A program made the position numbers and the translations under genes. 58,657 nt of DNA from IMG/VR virus record IMGVR_UViG_3300042691_021605, positions 1 to 58,657 of that record; one strand, written 5' to 3'. Below, piece after piece: positions 44,625 to 53,043 of the stretch. The first letter of the stretch is position 1; every line of letters starts with the position of its first letter. This stretch comes from a virus. Below the pieces are notes generated by a model. The model was not told the DNA's origin and did not search any database. It was given only the letters and a program-made list of their open reading frames with translations.

Positions 44625-45651
44625 CTATTTTTTTATTTTGGTTTTGTATTATTATTTTTAAAAGACTTAAAAATTCTACTTCTTCATCTTTTTTAACATT
44701 CAATGCTTCTAAATCCATAGGCATTGGAATTTTAGTTTTCAATATAGGTAAAAGTTCATCATCATAAGGACTGTGTAAATCACAAGCTATTTGATTAATT
44801 GCTTTTTCTATTGACCTAGGAGTCAAATAGTTCCATATAGTAGACTCAAATTTTTCTTTGTTTACTAAGGTACATAAATTCTTTGATATATCAAAAGGAA
44901 TTCCATACTTTTCTTTCAAATATTCTTGAAATTCACTGTTATTAAATGTTAAATCATATCTAATAAATCTTTCTTTAATTTGAGGAGTTAGATTAATTAA
45001 TCCTTGAGGATTACTAGCTCCAATTATAAGAACATCAGCTAATGGTTTACCAGAAGGTAATATTCTATCTTCTATAAAATTTAAAAAAGCATCTAAAGTT
45101 TGTTTTAAAGTACCATTAAATACTTCATCAAAAAATAGAATATCTCCATCTTTTAAATTATACAATTCTTCACTATCAAAATATTCCCAAAGTTTAGTTT
45201 TAGGATTAGGCATTAAACCACCTACAACTTCATTAGGCATTCTAGTAGATAAAGTTATCTTTTTAAATTTTACTTTTTTACTTTCAGCAAACTCTTTTAT
45301 TATTTGACTTTTACCAATTCCAGGATTTGACATAAATAAAGGTACTGTTGTTCTTCTTAAATTTATATTGTCATAAGTTTTATTTACAACATTTAAAATT
45401 AATTCTCTCATTGTTTTATTGTTTGTTTCTATTATTATATTTTCTTTTATTAACCATTCTTGAAATGTGTAAAAAATTACTTCATCTTGATTATTAGTTC
45501 TATAAACTTCATTACCTGCATTATCTTCCCATAAAAATAAATAAGGATAAAGTTCCCATGAGTAATCATGTCTTTTAAAATTAAATTTATTTTTTATGAA
45601 ATTACATTCAAAATCAGAAGATACTTTTACAGCTATTTTTTCTATTTTCAT
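44569..45651 (-). CDS. MoxR/CobS-type AAA+ ATPase
   Basis: In the 360-aa protein Walker A is MSNPGIGKS (about 107-115), Walker B is ILFFDEV (about 170-176), sensor 1 is GASNPQG and the arginine region is IKERFIR. This is the MoxR lineage of AAA+ ATPases. An extra N-terminal part of about 75 residues contains VIFYTFQEWLIKENI, similar to the TFDQF block of the island proteins; the small domain seems to have been fused to the ATPase. It is coupled to the VWA gene by a long overlap. Confidence 0.8.
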   Translation of the reverse strand: MKIEKIAVKVSSDFECNFIKNKFNFKRHDYSWELYPYLFLWEDNAGNEVYRTNNQDEVIFYTFQEWLIKENIIIETNNKTMRELILNVVNKTYDNINLRRTTVPLFMSNPGIGKSQIIKEFAESKKVKFKKITLSTRMPNEVVGGLMPNPKTKLWEYFDSEELYNLKDGDILFFDEVFNGTLKQTLDAFLNFIEDRILPSGKPLADVLIIGASNPQGLINLTPQIKERFIRYDLTFNNSEFQEYLKEKYGIPFDISKNLCTLVNKEKFESTIWNYLTPRSIEKAINQIACDLHSPYDDELLPILKTKIPMPMDLEALNVKKDEEVEFLSLLKIIIQNQNKKIDVNKNHKQKSSATADLLS

Positions 45652-45944
45652 CTTATTCCTAATTTACGAAAAAACTTAATTAAATATTTCATATTTTCAT
45701 CTTTAAGTCCATCTATATTTAATACAAATTTTTTAAAATCTTGAAATGTAACTTCAGTATATCCTTCATATACTTTTTCTTTAGCATAACCTATATCTCC
45801 TTGATAATGAGAATGTAAATAATAATCTATTAGTTCTACTGGTTTACATTTAATGCTTCTCCATTCTAATAAAACTTCAGCATTTTCTTCAGTACATTTA
45901 ATAGCATATTTTTCAGGAAATGTTTCTTTAGTATATCTAATCAT
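45648..45944 (-). CDS. YLIK-tail family protein (B4)
   Basis: The 98-aa protein has FPEKYAIKCTEENAEVLLEW (residues 9-28), YTEVTFQDFKKFVLN at about 61-75 and the tail MKYLIKFFRKLGIR. The Trp-Cys of the first block is Tyr-Ala here. Its stop overlaps the AAA+ gene start by 4 bases. Function is unknown. Confidence 0.6.
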   Translation of the reverse strand: MIRYTKETFPEKYAIKCTEENAEVLLEWRSIKCKPVELIDYYLHSHYQGDIGYAKEKVYEGYTEVTFQDFKKFVLNIDGLKDENMKYLIKFFRKLGIR

Positions 45945-46264
45945 TTTATTCCTAATTTTTTAAAGAAAGATATTAAGTATTTTACATTTTTAGAAGTATT
46001 TATAGGATTATCTTTATGATTTTTATTTACTTTATATAACCAATCATTAAATAGAATTATAACATATTCACCTTTTTTAACTTGGTTATAATGATATAAA
46101 ACTCCGCAATCATTTAATTCAATTTCAAATCCATATTTTTTAATATTATCATCAGTTAAATCTACTCTAAGTTCTTTAATTCTAAAATGACATTTAGTTT
46201 TTTCTTTTAGAAATTCTAATTGATCAATATTATCACAAACTATAACTTCTATTTTATCCTTCAT
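45941..46264 (-). CDS. YLIK-tail family protein, divergent body
   Basis: The 107-aa protein has beta-rich EVIVCDNIDQLEFLKEKT at the N terminus, a block EYVIILFNDWLYKVN aligning with the TFDQF block, and the tail VKYLISFFKKLGIK. It is the neighbour and probable tandem duplicate of the previous gene. Its N terminus resembles that of the MoxR ATPase (VKVSSDFECNFIKNKF). Confidence 0.55.
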   Translation of the reverse strand: MKDKIEVIVCDNIDQLEFLKEKTKCHFRIKELRVDLTDDNIKKYGFEIELNDCGVLYHYNQVKKGEYVIILFNDWLYKVNKNHKDNPINTSKNVKYLISFFKKLGIK

Positions 46265-47217
46265 ATTATATTTTCATGTTTTAGAAATTTAGTTAAATCT
46301 TCTTTTTGATTATTTTTAATAACATCACTTGGATCTTTGTTTAATACTAAAGGATTAACTATCCATCTTAAATTATACTTTTCTTCATATTGTTTACTAG
46401 CATTAATACCAGGTAAATCATTATTTAAATAAACTATAATTTCTTTAAATCTAGATTTTAAATGTTCTATAATAATTTCAGGAATAATTGTTGATTCAGA
46501 TTTAGGTGCTACACAATTAAGATTATAGTTTTCATCTAAACAACAAACATCTTTTAAACTAGAAGTTATTATTAACTTATCTCCTTCTTCAGGAAGTTGA
46601 TGATAACCTTGTAAATCATTTATTCCTGTATTACTAATCCATTTAAATTCTTTAGGTTTATTAGGAAATAATAATTGATATTTATAGTTATAAAAATCAT
46701 AAGCAAAACCTATTTCATTAAGTAATTTAAATCTTGATTTATTAATCCAATAACTATCTAATTGTTTAATCTCATATTTAATTAAAGTCTTTTGAGTAAT
46801 TAAATATTGATTCCAATAATCTAAACCTTCAATAGTAAATTTTTTAGATTTAATTTTAATTTCAGTTTGTTTATTTATATAAGTTTTAGGAGTTATACCA
46901 AATACAATAGGTGTAAAATCTATATTTGGGTCTATTTTAATATTAAAATCATTAGAAATAATTCTTAAACTTTCAGAAAAAGTACAGCCATATTTCATCA
47001 TAACTAAATCAAAACAACTTCCTTTTTTTCCTGAAGAAAAACAACTAAAAAATAAATTAGAATAGACTACACAACTAGGAGTTTTTTCATTAGTAAAAGG
47101 ACTTTTAAACTTCTTTTTTATTTCTTTAAACTCACTATATCTGCTAAATATATCTAATTCACTAATACTTTTTAATATATTTTCTTTAGAAACTCTTTGT
47201 TGATTTTTGACTTCCAT
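46261..47217 (-). CDS. DnaG-like primase with degenerate zinc and TOPRIM motifs
   Basis: The 318-aa protein follows DnaG/T7-type layout. The zinc-domain block FKSPFTNEKTPSCVVY and CFSSGKKGSCFDLVM (residues about 37-72) keeps the NEKTPS signature, but the usual Cys/His ligands (CPFH, CxxC) are mostly replaced. In the TOPRIM part, IITSSLKDVCCL replaces the EG motif and VYLNNDLPG replaces D-x-D, leaving fewer metal ligands than normal. It probably primes replication with the DnaB-like helicase. Activity may need a partner, perhaps the AEP protein. A terminator separates it from the next gene upstream. Confidence 0.65.
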   Translation of the reverse strand: MEVKNQQRVSKENILKSISELDIFSRYSEFKEIKKKFKSPFTNEKTPSCVVYSNLFFSCFSSGKKGSCFDLVMMKYGCTFSESLRIISNDFNIKIDPNIDFTPIVFGITPKTYINKQTEIKIKSKKFTIEGLDYWNQYLITQKTLIKYEIKQLDSYWINKSRFKLLNEIGFAYDFYNYKYQLLFPNKPKEFKWISNTGINDLQGYHQLPEEGDKLIITSSLKDVCCLDENYNLNCVAPKSESTIIPEIIIEHLKSRFKEIIVYLNNDLPGINASKQYEEKYNLRWIVNPLVLNKDPSDVIKNNQKEDLTKFLKHENII

Positions 47218-47226
47218 ATAAATAAA

Positions 47227-47258
47227 AATAGCTACACCTATTTCTAAGTGTAGCTATT
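47227..47258 (-). terminator. Rho-independent terminator after the 271-aa gene
   Basis: AATAGCTACAC (47227-47237) and GTGTAGCTATT (47248-47258) make an 11-bp perfect stem with a 10-nt loop. On the minus strand TTTTATT follows. It lies between the putative SSB gene and the primase gene. Confidence 0.85.
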
Positions 47259-47275
47259 AAATTAAAATTATTTTT

Positions 47276-48091
47276 TTACCAATCTGATTTTACTGTTTGT
47301 GCAGCATCAGCTTTTGGTGTACTTGTTCCTGTATATAGTTGAAACTTCAAACTATCTTGATAATCAAAATTATTTGGAGTATAATCAGCTAAAGCTTTTT
47401 CAAACATTTTAGTTTGTTTATTAGTAGCTGTCTGAATATGTTTAGTATATAAAGTAGAATACATTTTACCTTCTGGTGTTGTTTTAACTCCTTGTAAGAA
47501 AGTAACTCCATTACCAGATTTAAATGCTTGAGTAATATAGCCTCTTAATTCAGTTAAATTACCATTTAATATTTCAGCCCAAGTAGTTTTAAATTTAACT
47601 TCATCAGCTGATTTCTCTTTAGAACCTAAAGATAAACCACATAAAGTTCTAAATAAAACTAATAGATCTACTTCTCCTTCTTTAGCTACTCTAATGTTAT
47701 GATTTTTACTAAACCATTCCATTCTTTCATTACTCATTAAAGTTTCTAAATCTGTACTCCAACTATGTTGTAATAAATCATTAACAATCATAACTTTACC
47801 TGTAGAACTCCCTTGATTTCCAGGTTTAAGAAAAATACTGTGTTTATTAACTAATTTACCGCTATTAACTAGAGCACCATTTTCTAGATAATCCATACCA
47901 GAAGCATTTTCTAACATAAAATCTAATCTTAATCCTCCATCATCTGTTGTATAAACAGGTTCTTGAGTTAAGTAAGTATAACCTAACTTATGTAACTCTT
48001 CTAATGTTGGATTTAATGCTACAATTCTGTAAGGAATTATACCAGTAAATCTTTTAATTTCTTCAATTTTTTCTTGTTTTTTAATTTCCAT
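47276..48091 (-). CDS. Putative single-stranded DNA-binding/recombination protein
   Basis: The 271-aa protein has aromatic, beta-rich segments (YTYLTQEPVYTTDDGGLRLDF split over residues 34-54) and ends in the acidic-aromatic tail KSDW, as many SSBs end in an acidic tip with an aromatic residue. It lies directly downstream of a Sak4-like ATPase, which in phages often pairs with an SSB. No OB-fold signature is certain. The terminator after it suggests high expression. The call is an inference. Confidence 0.45.
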   Translation of the reverse strand: MEIKKQEKIEEIKRFTGIIPYRIVALNPTLEELHKLGYTYLTQEPVYTTDDGGLRLDFMLENASGMDYLENGALVNSGKLVNKHSIFLKPGNQGSSTGKVMIVNDLLQHSWSTDLETLMSNERMEWFSKNHNIRVAKEGEVDLLVLFRTLCGLSLGSKEKSADEVKFKTTWAEILNGNLTELRGYITQAFKSGNGVTFLQGVKTTPEGKMYSTLYTKHIQTATNKQTKMFEKALADYTPNNFDYQDSLKFQLYTGTSTPKADAAQTVKSDW

Positions 48092-48104
48092 ATTCTATTT
48101 TTAT

Positions 48105-48749
48105 TTATTTTACAAATTCTTCAATTTTATTATTTATCATTTGAATATCATTATCAACTTTCATAACATCTGGTCCAAATATATCTGGAGGACATTTAGC
48201 TGATAATCCTTCACCTGCTAATAAATAATGATAATTAGCTTTACCTTTATCATCAAATTTACTATCAGCATACAATACTATTGTATAATCTTTTTCAATT
48301 ACACCTTCATGTTGCTTACCTTTAACTTTAACTCTTTTTTCCATTGAACTTTCAATGTTTAAAATCTCATAATGAGCTGTTGCATATAATTCTTTTTCTG
48401 CTCTTTTAACATAAGCATTAAACATGTCAACTTGGTCATTATATTTGTTCCAAATTTCAAAACCTTTTTGAGTTTTTTTAGCTTCAGCTAAAGCCATATC
48501 CATATAAGCACTAAAACTATCTATACAAATAGCTTTTATTTCTGGATTAGTAGCATATTCTTTAATAGCTTCTAAAACCTCTGTAGTTGTATTAGGTTTT
48601 TTATGATACTTAAAGTTATTTTTAAAAGGCAAAGGCTTGTTTTCTACATTAATAAATCCAGTAGTTAAAGGATCACAATTTCTAAAAGAATATGTTTTAC
48701 CTTTACCTGATTGACCTACTAATAATACTTTATAATAATCTCTATTCAT
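48105..48749 (-). CDS. Sak4-like RecA-type ATPase (single-strand annealing)
   Basis: In the 214-aa protein Walker A is LLVGQSGKGKTYS (residues 9-21) with the following segment FRNCDP, and the Walker B-like strand is IKAICIDSFSAYMD (about 74-87). The small size and lone RecA core fit phage ATP-binding proteins of the Sak4/AAA_24 group, which promote annealing together with an SSB. A late region GKQHEGVIEKDYTIVLYAD is typical of this group. It overlaps the following 95-aa gene by 1 base. Confidence 0.75.
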   Translation of the reverse strand: MNRDYYKVLLVGQSGKGKTYSFRNCDPLTTGFINVENKPLPFKNNFKYHKKPNTTTEVLEAIKEYATNPEIKAICIDSFSAYMDMALAEAKKTQKGFEIWNKYNDQVDMFNAYVKRAEKELYATAHYEILNIESSMEKRVKVKGKQHEGVIEKDYTIVLYADSKFDDKGKANYHYLLAGEGLSAKCPPDIFGPDVMKVDNDIQMINNKIEEFVK

Positions 48750-49036
48750 TATTCTGTAGTTTCTGTTAATTCTAATTTAGTTTGAGCTGGATCTTCTTTT
48801 GGTTCTTCTTTAGCTTTCAAATCAGGATAAATTACACATAATTCATTTAAAACTCTTGATTTTAATACTTCTACTTCTTGGTTATTCAATAAACTAATTT
48901 CAAAATTACCATTAGGTTGTTCTGTTGGTCTTCCTTTAACCATAGTTTGTGAAAACTTAGGAATTTTGATTGTTGTATTTATTACATTAAGTAATAAATT
49001 AATCTTGTTTTTTGATTCTTCTTGTTCTTGTGTCAT
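48749..49036 (-). CDS. Small protein with acidic tail
   Basis: The 95-aa protein has a helical N terminus, a middle FSQTMVKGRPTEQPNG and a Glu/Thr-rich tail. It is unknown; it sits immediately upstream of the Sak4-like gene and may regulate it or be part of the recombination module. Confidence 0.5.
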   Translation of the reverse strand: MTQEQEESKNKINLLLNVINTTIKIPKFSQTMVKGRPTEQPNGNFEISLLNNQEVEVLKSRVLNELCVIYPDLKAKEEPKEDPAQTKLELTETTE

Positions 49037-49043
49037 ATATTAT

Positions 49044-49319
49044 TTATTTTATTTTATATTTCTTAAATATTTTAATTAGGTATTTATAATTAGTATTAGA
49101 TTTAGGTTTATCAATTATTTCAGCCCATCTATTTTTATAAAAACAATAATATGTTCCATGCCCATAAGCTAAAATTCCTAAATGATCTTTATAACATGTT
49201 ATTTCTCTATCAATAGTTAAAATTTCATCTACTTTATTACCTTGATAATCAAATCCTTTAAATTTAGTACCTATTGGAAAACGTGCTTTAGCTTCAATTA
49301 ATATTTCATTTACAGTCAT
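49044..49319 (-). CDS. YLIK-tail family small protein (A2)
   Basis: The 91-aa protein is a paralogue of the one at 39332-39625, about 10 kb away: RFPIGTKFKG near the N terminus, then KNRWAEIIDKPK and the tail TNYKYLIKIFKKYKIK. The distance shows the family is dispersed, not only tandem. Function is unknown. Confidence 0.6.
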   Translation of the reverse strand: MTVNEILIEAKARFPIGTKFKGFDYQGNKVDEILTIDREITCYKDHLGILAYGHGTYYCFYKNRWAEIIDKPKSNTNYKYLIKIFKKYKIK

Positions 49320-49600
49320 ATTAACATTGGTATTAAGTAATTATAATTAATATCTTTTAAAAATTCTTGTTTTTCTTCATAAAAAATAAAATCTCTATCT
49401 AATAAATAACCTTCTAAATTTTTAGTGTGTAATCTAAATCCTCCTTCACTAAAAGAATTAGGTGTATGAGAAACCCAATCTTCATTTTCTCCATAAGGTT
49501 GATGAACTTTAGTTACTGTTATAATATCATTAAAATGTTTTCCTGGAATTTTAACTTGTAATTTATCACCAATTTTTATTTGTCTATTTGTAGAGTTCAT
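49316..49600 (-). CDS. Small protein with short YLI tail
   Basis: The 94-aa protein has a beta-barrel-like N terminus (IKIGDKLQVKIPGKHFNDII, about 9-28) and a tail INYNYLIPMLI that is a truncated form of the island tail. It overlaps the DnaB-like helicase start by 17 bases. Function is unknown. Confidence 0.5.
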   Translation of the reverse strand: MNSTNRQIKIGDKLQVKIPGKHFNDIITVTKVHQPYGENEDWVSHTPNSFSEGGFRLHTKNLEGYLLDRDFIFYEEKQEFLKDINYNYLIPMLI

Positions 49601-50615
49601 AATTTATTTTATCAGGAGATTCTAATTCTTTAAAATGACCGGCAGCAAAATTTACATATAACCCTTTAGCAATATTATCTTTTGATAATCTATTTTTAAT
49701 TATTTTAAACATAATAAATTTATCTCTAAGTTTTTTAATATTATAACCTAAACAAGTTTCCATGTCAAGCTTAAATGGATTCATTAAACCTATACATAAA
49801 TCTGAATCAGAAAAAGGATTAGTTGAATCTCTAAAAGAAGATTGTTCAGGAGCTAAATCAGCACCTTTAAATTTTAATCTTTCTACTGATGATAAGCTTT
49901 GATTAAATTGTTGTAAATTAATAAAACTCCAACCAAATAATCTAGCTAATTCTACTTGATATTCAGAGAATTTATCTATGTTTCTTTTTAAATCAAATTC
50001 TCTTTCTTTCTTTAAAAGATAAAAATGATCTGTAACCATTAGATTATATTCATCAGGATTATTATTTTTATAACCTACTTTTTTCTTTTTAATTTTACCA
50101 TCAATATCAGTATAATCTTCTTCAATAAATTTACCTCTAGATTCCATAAATTTCCAACACTTATTATATAAACCTGTAGGATTTTCTGGTTTAAATTGCC
50201 AATTAATTTTATTAAACATAGTTTCAACAGATTCTATTTCAGAATCAACTAATAATTGTTGATCTTTATTTAATCTATTTTTACCAAAACCTTTAATTAG
50301 TTCCGGTGGAATAATAATATTATATTTTTGATAAATTTGAACAGATAACCAATTACACATTTTAGTAAGTCTATCAATCTCAAAACTATTATAAAATATA
50401 TTTAAAGTAATTCCTTTAGCTTCTGCATCTTGAATAGCATGTTGAATCATAAAATCTAATAAACTTGATTTTCCAGTTCCACTTTGCCCTCCTATTAACA
50501 TAATTATACCTCTTTGAATACCAAAAATATAATCATTAATAGTTTGAAATCCGTTAGCTAATCCTTCATATTTACCTTCTAATCCATCAGAAATTCTTTT
50601 TTTTAATTCACTCAT
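49584..50615 (-). CDS. DnaB-like replicative helicase
   Basis: The 343-aa RecA-fold ATPase corresponds to the C-terminal domain of DnaB. Walker A is LIGGQSGTGKSS (about 40-51); the Walker B-like strand is NLMVTDHFYLL (about 188-198); the motif with INLQQFNQSLSS (about 230-241) and the switch SFRDSTNPFSDSD complete the pattern. The N-terminal domain of bacterial DnaB is absent, as in many phage helicases. It would form hexamers and unwind ahead of the polymerase. It sits with a putative loader (overlap of 1 base). Confidence 0.85.
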   Translation of the reverse strand: MSELKKRISDGLEGKYEGLANGFQTINDYIFGIQRGIIMLIGGQSGTGKSSLLDFMIQHAIQDAEAKGITLNIFYNSFEIDRLTKMCNWLSVQIYQKYNIIIPPELIKGFGKNRLNKDQQLLVDSEIESVETMFNKINWQFKPENPTGLYNKCWKFMESRGKFIEEDYTDIDGKIKKKKVGYKNNNPDEYNLMVTDHFYLLKKEREFDLKRNIDKFSEYQVELARLFGWSFINLQQFNQSLSSVERLKFKGADLAPEQSSFRDSTNPFSDSDLCIGLMNPFKLDMETCLGYNIKKLRDKFIMFKIIKNRLSKDNIAKGLYVNFAAGHFKELESPDKINYELYK

Positions 50616-51211
50616 TATATTCTTTCTGTTTTTTCTTCTGAAATATCATTAATTATTTCTTCATCTAAATATTTTTCATGTAAAGCTTGATTTATAAAAA
50701 CTTCTATACCAACTACATAAGTCATCTTGTTTCTCATATTATTTAAATATCCGGTTAAACCTTTAATTATTTTAGTATGAGTTCCAGCTACTTTTATTAA
50801 TTGTATATATTTTTTCTTTAATTCTAAAGCTTGTTTAGTATCAGAATCTTTAGATCTTAATATTCTATAAGAACCTCTTCCATCAGGAACTTTAAGTGGA
50901 TACATATTCCAAAAAGTTTCAAATAATCTATCAGGATTACTTAAATCTTCTTCAAATAAATCTAAAGCTTTAAGTTTTAAATATATTAAAGTTAAATCTC
51001 CTACTACAGAAACAATACCTTTAGTATCTTTAACAAAACCTTTAAGTTCTAATCCTTTAATTAAATCACTTATTAAAATTGTAGATTCTTCACAATTAAA
51101 AACATCAAATAATTCAAAATAATTTTTTTTATATAAAGAATAGAGTATAAAATATTCATCTAAAGTTAATTCATTTTTAATTAATTCTTTAGTATCAATT
51201 GTTATCTTCAT
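50615..51211 (-). CDS. Putative helicase loader / replication initiation protein
   Basis: The 198-aa protein has an N-terminal winged-helix-like region (DEYFILYSLYKKNYFELFD, about 19-37) and a C-terminal block FWNMYPLKV followed by helices with the rhythm LKKKYIQLI ... IIKGLTGYLNNM. This is a pattern of phage proteins that sit beside DnaB-like helicases and load them. Its stop overlaps the helicase start. The assignment rests on position plus weak similarity. Confidence 0.5.
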   Translation of the reverse strand: MKITIDTKELIKNELTLDEYFILYSLYKKNYFELFDVFNCEESTILISDLIKGLELKGFVKDTKGIVSVVGDLTLIYLKLKALDLFEEDLSNPDRLFETFWNMYPLKVPDGRGSYRILRSKDSDTKQALELKKKYIQLIKVAGTHTKIIKGLTGYLNNMRNKMTYVVGIEVFINQALHEKYLDEEIINDISEEKTERI

Positions 51212-51371
51212 CTATTTCCTCCTCTTCTAAAGTATCTTCTTGTTTTTCATCTTGAATTAGTCCTAAGTCTTTAACTTGAGGATCATGATTACATTCAATG
51301 TATTCTTCTCCATTAAAAACTTGATCAGTGTCAAAACAAATTAAACATTTATAATTTTCTTTATTTACCAT
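51195..51371 (-). CDS. Small Cys-rich acidic protein (58 aa)
   Basis: Found by eye: ATG at 51371 to TGA at 51195, overlapping the start of the putative loader by 17 bases. It has CLIC near residues 9-12 and a later Cys-Asn-His (27-29), enough for a zinc site, then a Glu/Asp-rich tail (QEDTLEEEEIDEDNN). It fits the packed gene order and otherwise empty space, which supports it. Function is unknown. Confidence 0.55.
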   Translation of the reverse strand: MVNKENYKCLICFDTDQVFNGEEYIECNHDPQVKDLGLIQDEKQEDTLEEEEIDEDNN

Positions 51372-51562
51372 AATTTTACTTTTTTACTATAAGAAATTTT
51401 ATTTTCAAAACCTGTATATTTATCTACCTCAAATTTACTATAATAAATTATAATTTCAAAGTTCTTTTTACTAAAATTACAAGTTATTTTTTCAGTACTT
51501 AATAAAAATAAAATAAAAATTATAATTAAAAAAGCAATTAATAAATTAATTATTAAATCCAT
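51365..51562 (-). CDS. Single-pass membrane protein
   Basis: The 65-aa protein has one long hydrophobic helix at residues 2-22 (LIINLLIAFLIIIFILFLL), followed by a basic soluble part. It overlaps the genes on both sides by a few bases. It may anchor a partner at the inner membrane; no family is recognised. Confidence 0.55.
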   Translation of the reverse strand: MDLIINLLIAFLIIIFILFLLSTEKITCNFSKKNFEIIIYYSKFEVDKYTGFENKISYSKKVKLW

Positions 51563-51735
51563 TATACACCTCCTATATTTTTTAAAGTTAAATAATTATC
51601 TATTGCATCCCATTGAATTTCTTGTTCCATAGCTTTAAAAGCTTTTTTATCAAAATACCTTGAAGGAAGCTTTTCTTGTTTAACAACAACTTTAGCTATC
51701 CCAATTTGCTTATTAACTCTCATTTTTCTATTCAT
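51562..51735 (-). CDS. Small basic protein (57 aa)
   Basis: Found by eye: ATG at 51735 to TAA at 51562, overlapping the helicase stop and the next start (TAATG). The N terminus MNRKMRVNKQIGIAK is basic and the middle (FDKKAFKAMEQEIQWDAID) helical. A good AGGAGG-like stretch lies near its 3' end for the next gene. Function is unknown. Confidence 0.5.
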   Translation of the reverse strand: MNRKMRVNKQIGIAKVVVKQEKLPSRYFDKKAFKAMEQEIQWDAIDNYLTLKNIGGV

Positions 51736-52859
51736 AATTCTTTATAGTTTATATGGTTAATTTTATCAATAGGAATCCAATTTAAGGATTTCTTACACCA
51801 GTTTTCATCAACTGTATTATCTAAAACAAATATCCAAATATCTGCTATTTTATCAGCATAATCTAAATTAAGAGCTCTAGCTAATATTTGACTTGTAGTT
51901 TCTTCATTAGAATTTAATTGCTGTATAACTAAAGTATTTAATCTAGGAATTGTTATACCTACTGAAATCATTTTACAACAACTTAAATGGTTAAACTTAT
52001 TATTCTTAAAATCTTCTAACTCTGTACCTTCAGATTTACTATGATAACTATAAGTACTTAATCTATTAGCTACTTCTGTATTAGCAGTAAATATTAAAAG
52101 TTTATCTTTTTTTCTTTGCTTAATAAATTTATTAACTATATTTATTTTAGTTTCAGAATTATAAATAAACCTCATTCTTTTACCTGAATAAATTTCTTTT
52201 AAAGCAAAGAATTTATCATCTCCAAAAGAAAGAAACTTAAATCTTTCAAATTGAGCAGATAAATAATTATAATGCCCTAATTCAGTAGTATAAACAGGTT
52301 TAAGTTTAGTACCAGATAAAACATTTTTATTAACATTATCTAATTGACAATGAACTAAATTTACTTTAAAATTAGCAATAATACCATCTTTAACAGCTTG
52401 AAATATAGAATATTCATAAGATACTTTAAGTTTTAATTTATTTCTTAAATCCCATTTAGTTTCTGAACTTAAAGTTCCTGTTAATCCTAAACAGTATTTA
52501 GCTTTTTTAAAATTATTTAATTGAGATTCTGATAATAAATGGACTTCATCAATAACTTGAAAATTATTATTAAAATTCTTTTCTTTATTAATAGATATAT
52601 GAGTTTTAAAAACTATATTTTTAGGAACAGATCCAATCCATTTAATTAATTCAGGTTTCCAAGTATCTTCAATTAAATTAACAAAAGGAACATATATATC
52701 AATTATATCATCAGGAAACATATATAAATATTTCATAATAATATTGCAAGTAATTTTGCTTTTACCCACTCTCTGACTAATAAGCAATATACTGTTCCAA
52801 TCACTATTATAAAAAGCTAATTCAGCTTCTGATTGTATCTGTTGTCTAGTTTTATTCAT
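51732..52859 (-). CDS. SF2 DEAD/DEAH-type helicase
   Basis: In the 375-aa protein motif I is the divergent LLISQRVGKSKI (about 22-33), motif II is VIDEVHLL (about 102-109), motif III is LGLTGTLS (about 123-130), and the C-terminal RecA-like domain has LLIFTANTEVANRL, CKMISVGITIP and QILARALNLD (motif VI-like). It probably unwinds or remodels DNA/RNA in replication or repair, like the UvsW- or SNF2-type helicases of phages. The Walker A glycine pattern is QRVGKS rather than GxxGxGKT, so check it for activity. Confidence 0.75.
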   Translation of the reverse strand: MNKTRQQIQSEAELAFYNSDWNSILLISQRVGKSKITCNIIMKYLYMFPDDIIDIYVPFVNLIEDTWKPELIKWIGSVPKNIVFKTHISINKEKNFNNNFQVIDEVHLLSESQLNNFKKAKYCLGLTGTLSSETKWDLRNKLKLKVSYEYSIFQAVKDGIIANFKVNLVHCQLDNVNKNVLSGTKLKPVYTTELGHYNYLSAQFERFKFLSFGDDKFFALKEIYSGKRMRFIYNSETKINIVNKFIKQRKKDKLLIFTANTEVANRLSTYSYHSKSEGTELEDFKNNKFNHLSCCKMISVGITIPRLNTLVIQQLNSNEETTSQILARALNLDYADKIADIWIFVLDNTVDENWCKKSLNWIPIDKINHINYKEL

Positions 52860-53043
52860 TTACATTAGAACCATTAATAATATTATTTTCATAATCATAA
52901 TCAAAGTTATTAACAATAGTATTTTCTTCATCTACATATTCTTTCATAGCAAAGTATTCTTGTTCACCTGAATTAGATAACCAACTCATAAATTCTTGAG
53001 CTTGTTCTTCAGTTTCAAATTTAATTAATACTTCTTTACTCAT
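52852..53043 (-). CDS. Small acidic protein
   Basis: The 63-aa protein opens with the pattern VLIKFETEEQAQEFMSWLSNSGEQEYF (here split as VLIKFETEEQ and EFMSWLSNSGEQEYF), seen in short phage proteins of unknown function, then an Asn/Asp-rich tail. It overlaps the SF2 helicase start by 8 bases. Confidence 0.5.
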   Translation of the reverse strand: MSKEVLIKFETEEQAQEFMSWLSNSGEQEYFAMKEYVDEENTIVNNFDYDYENNIINGSNVNE

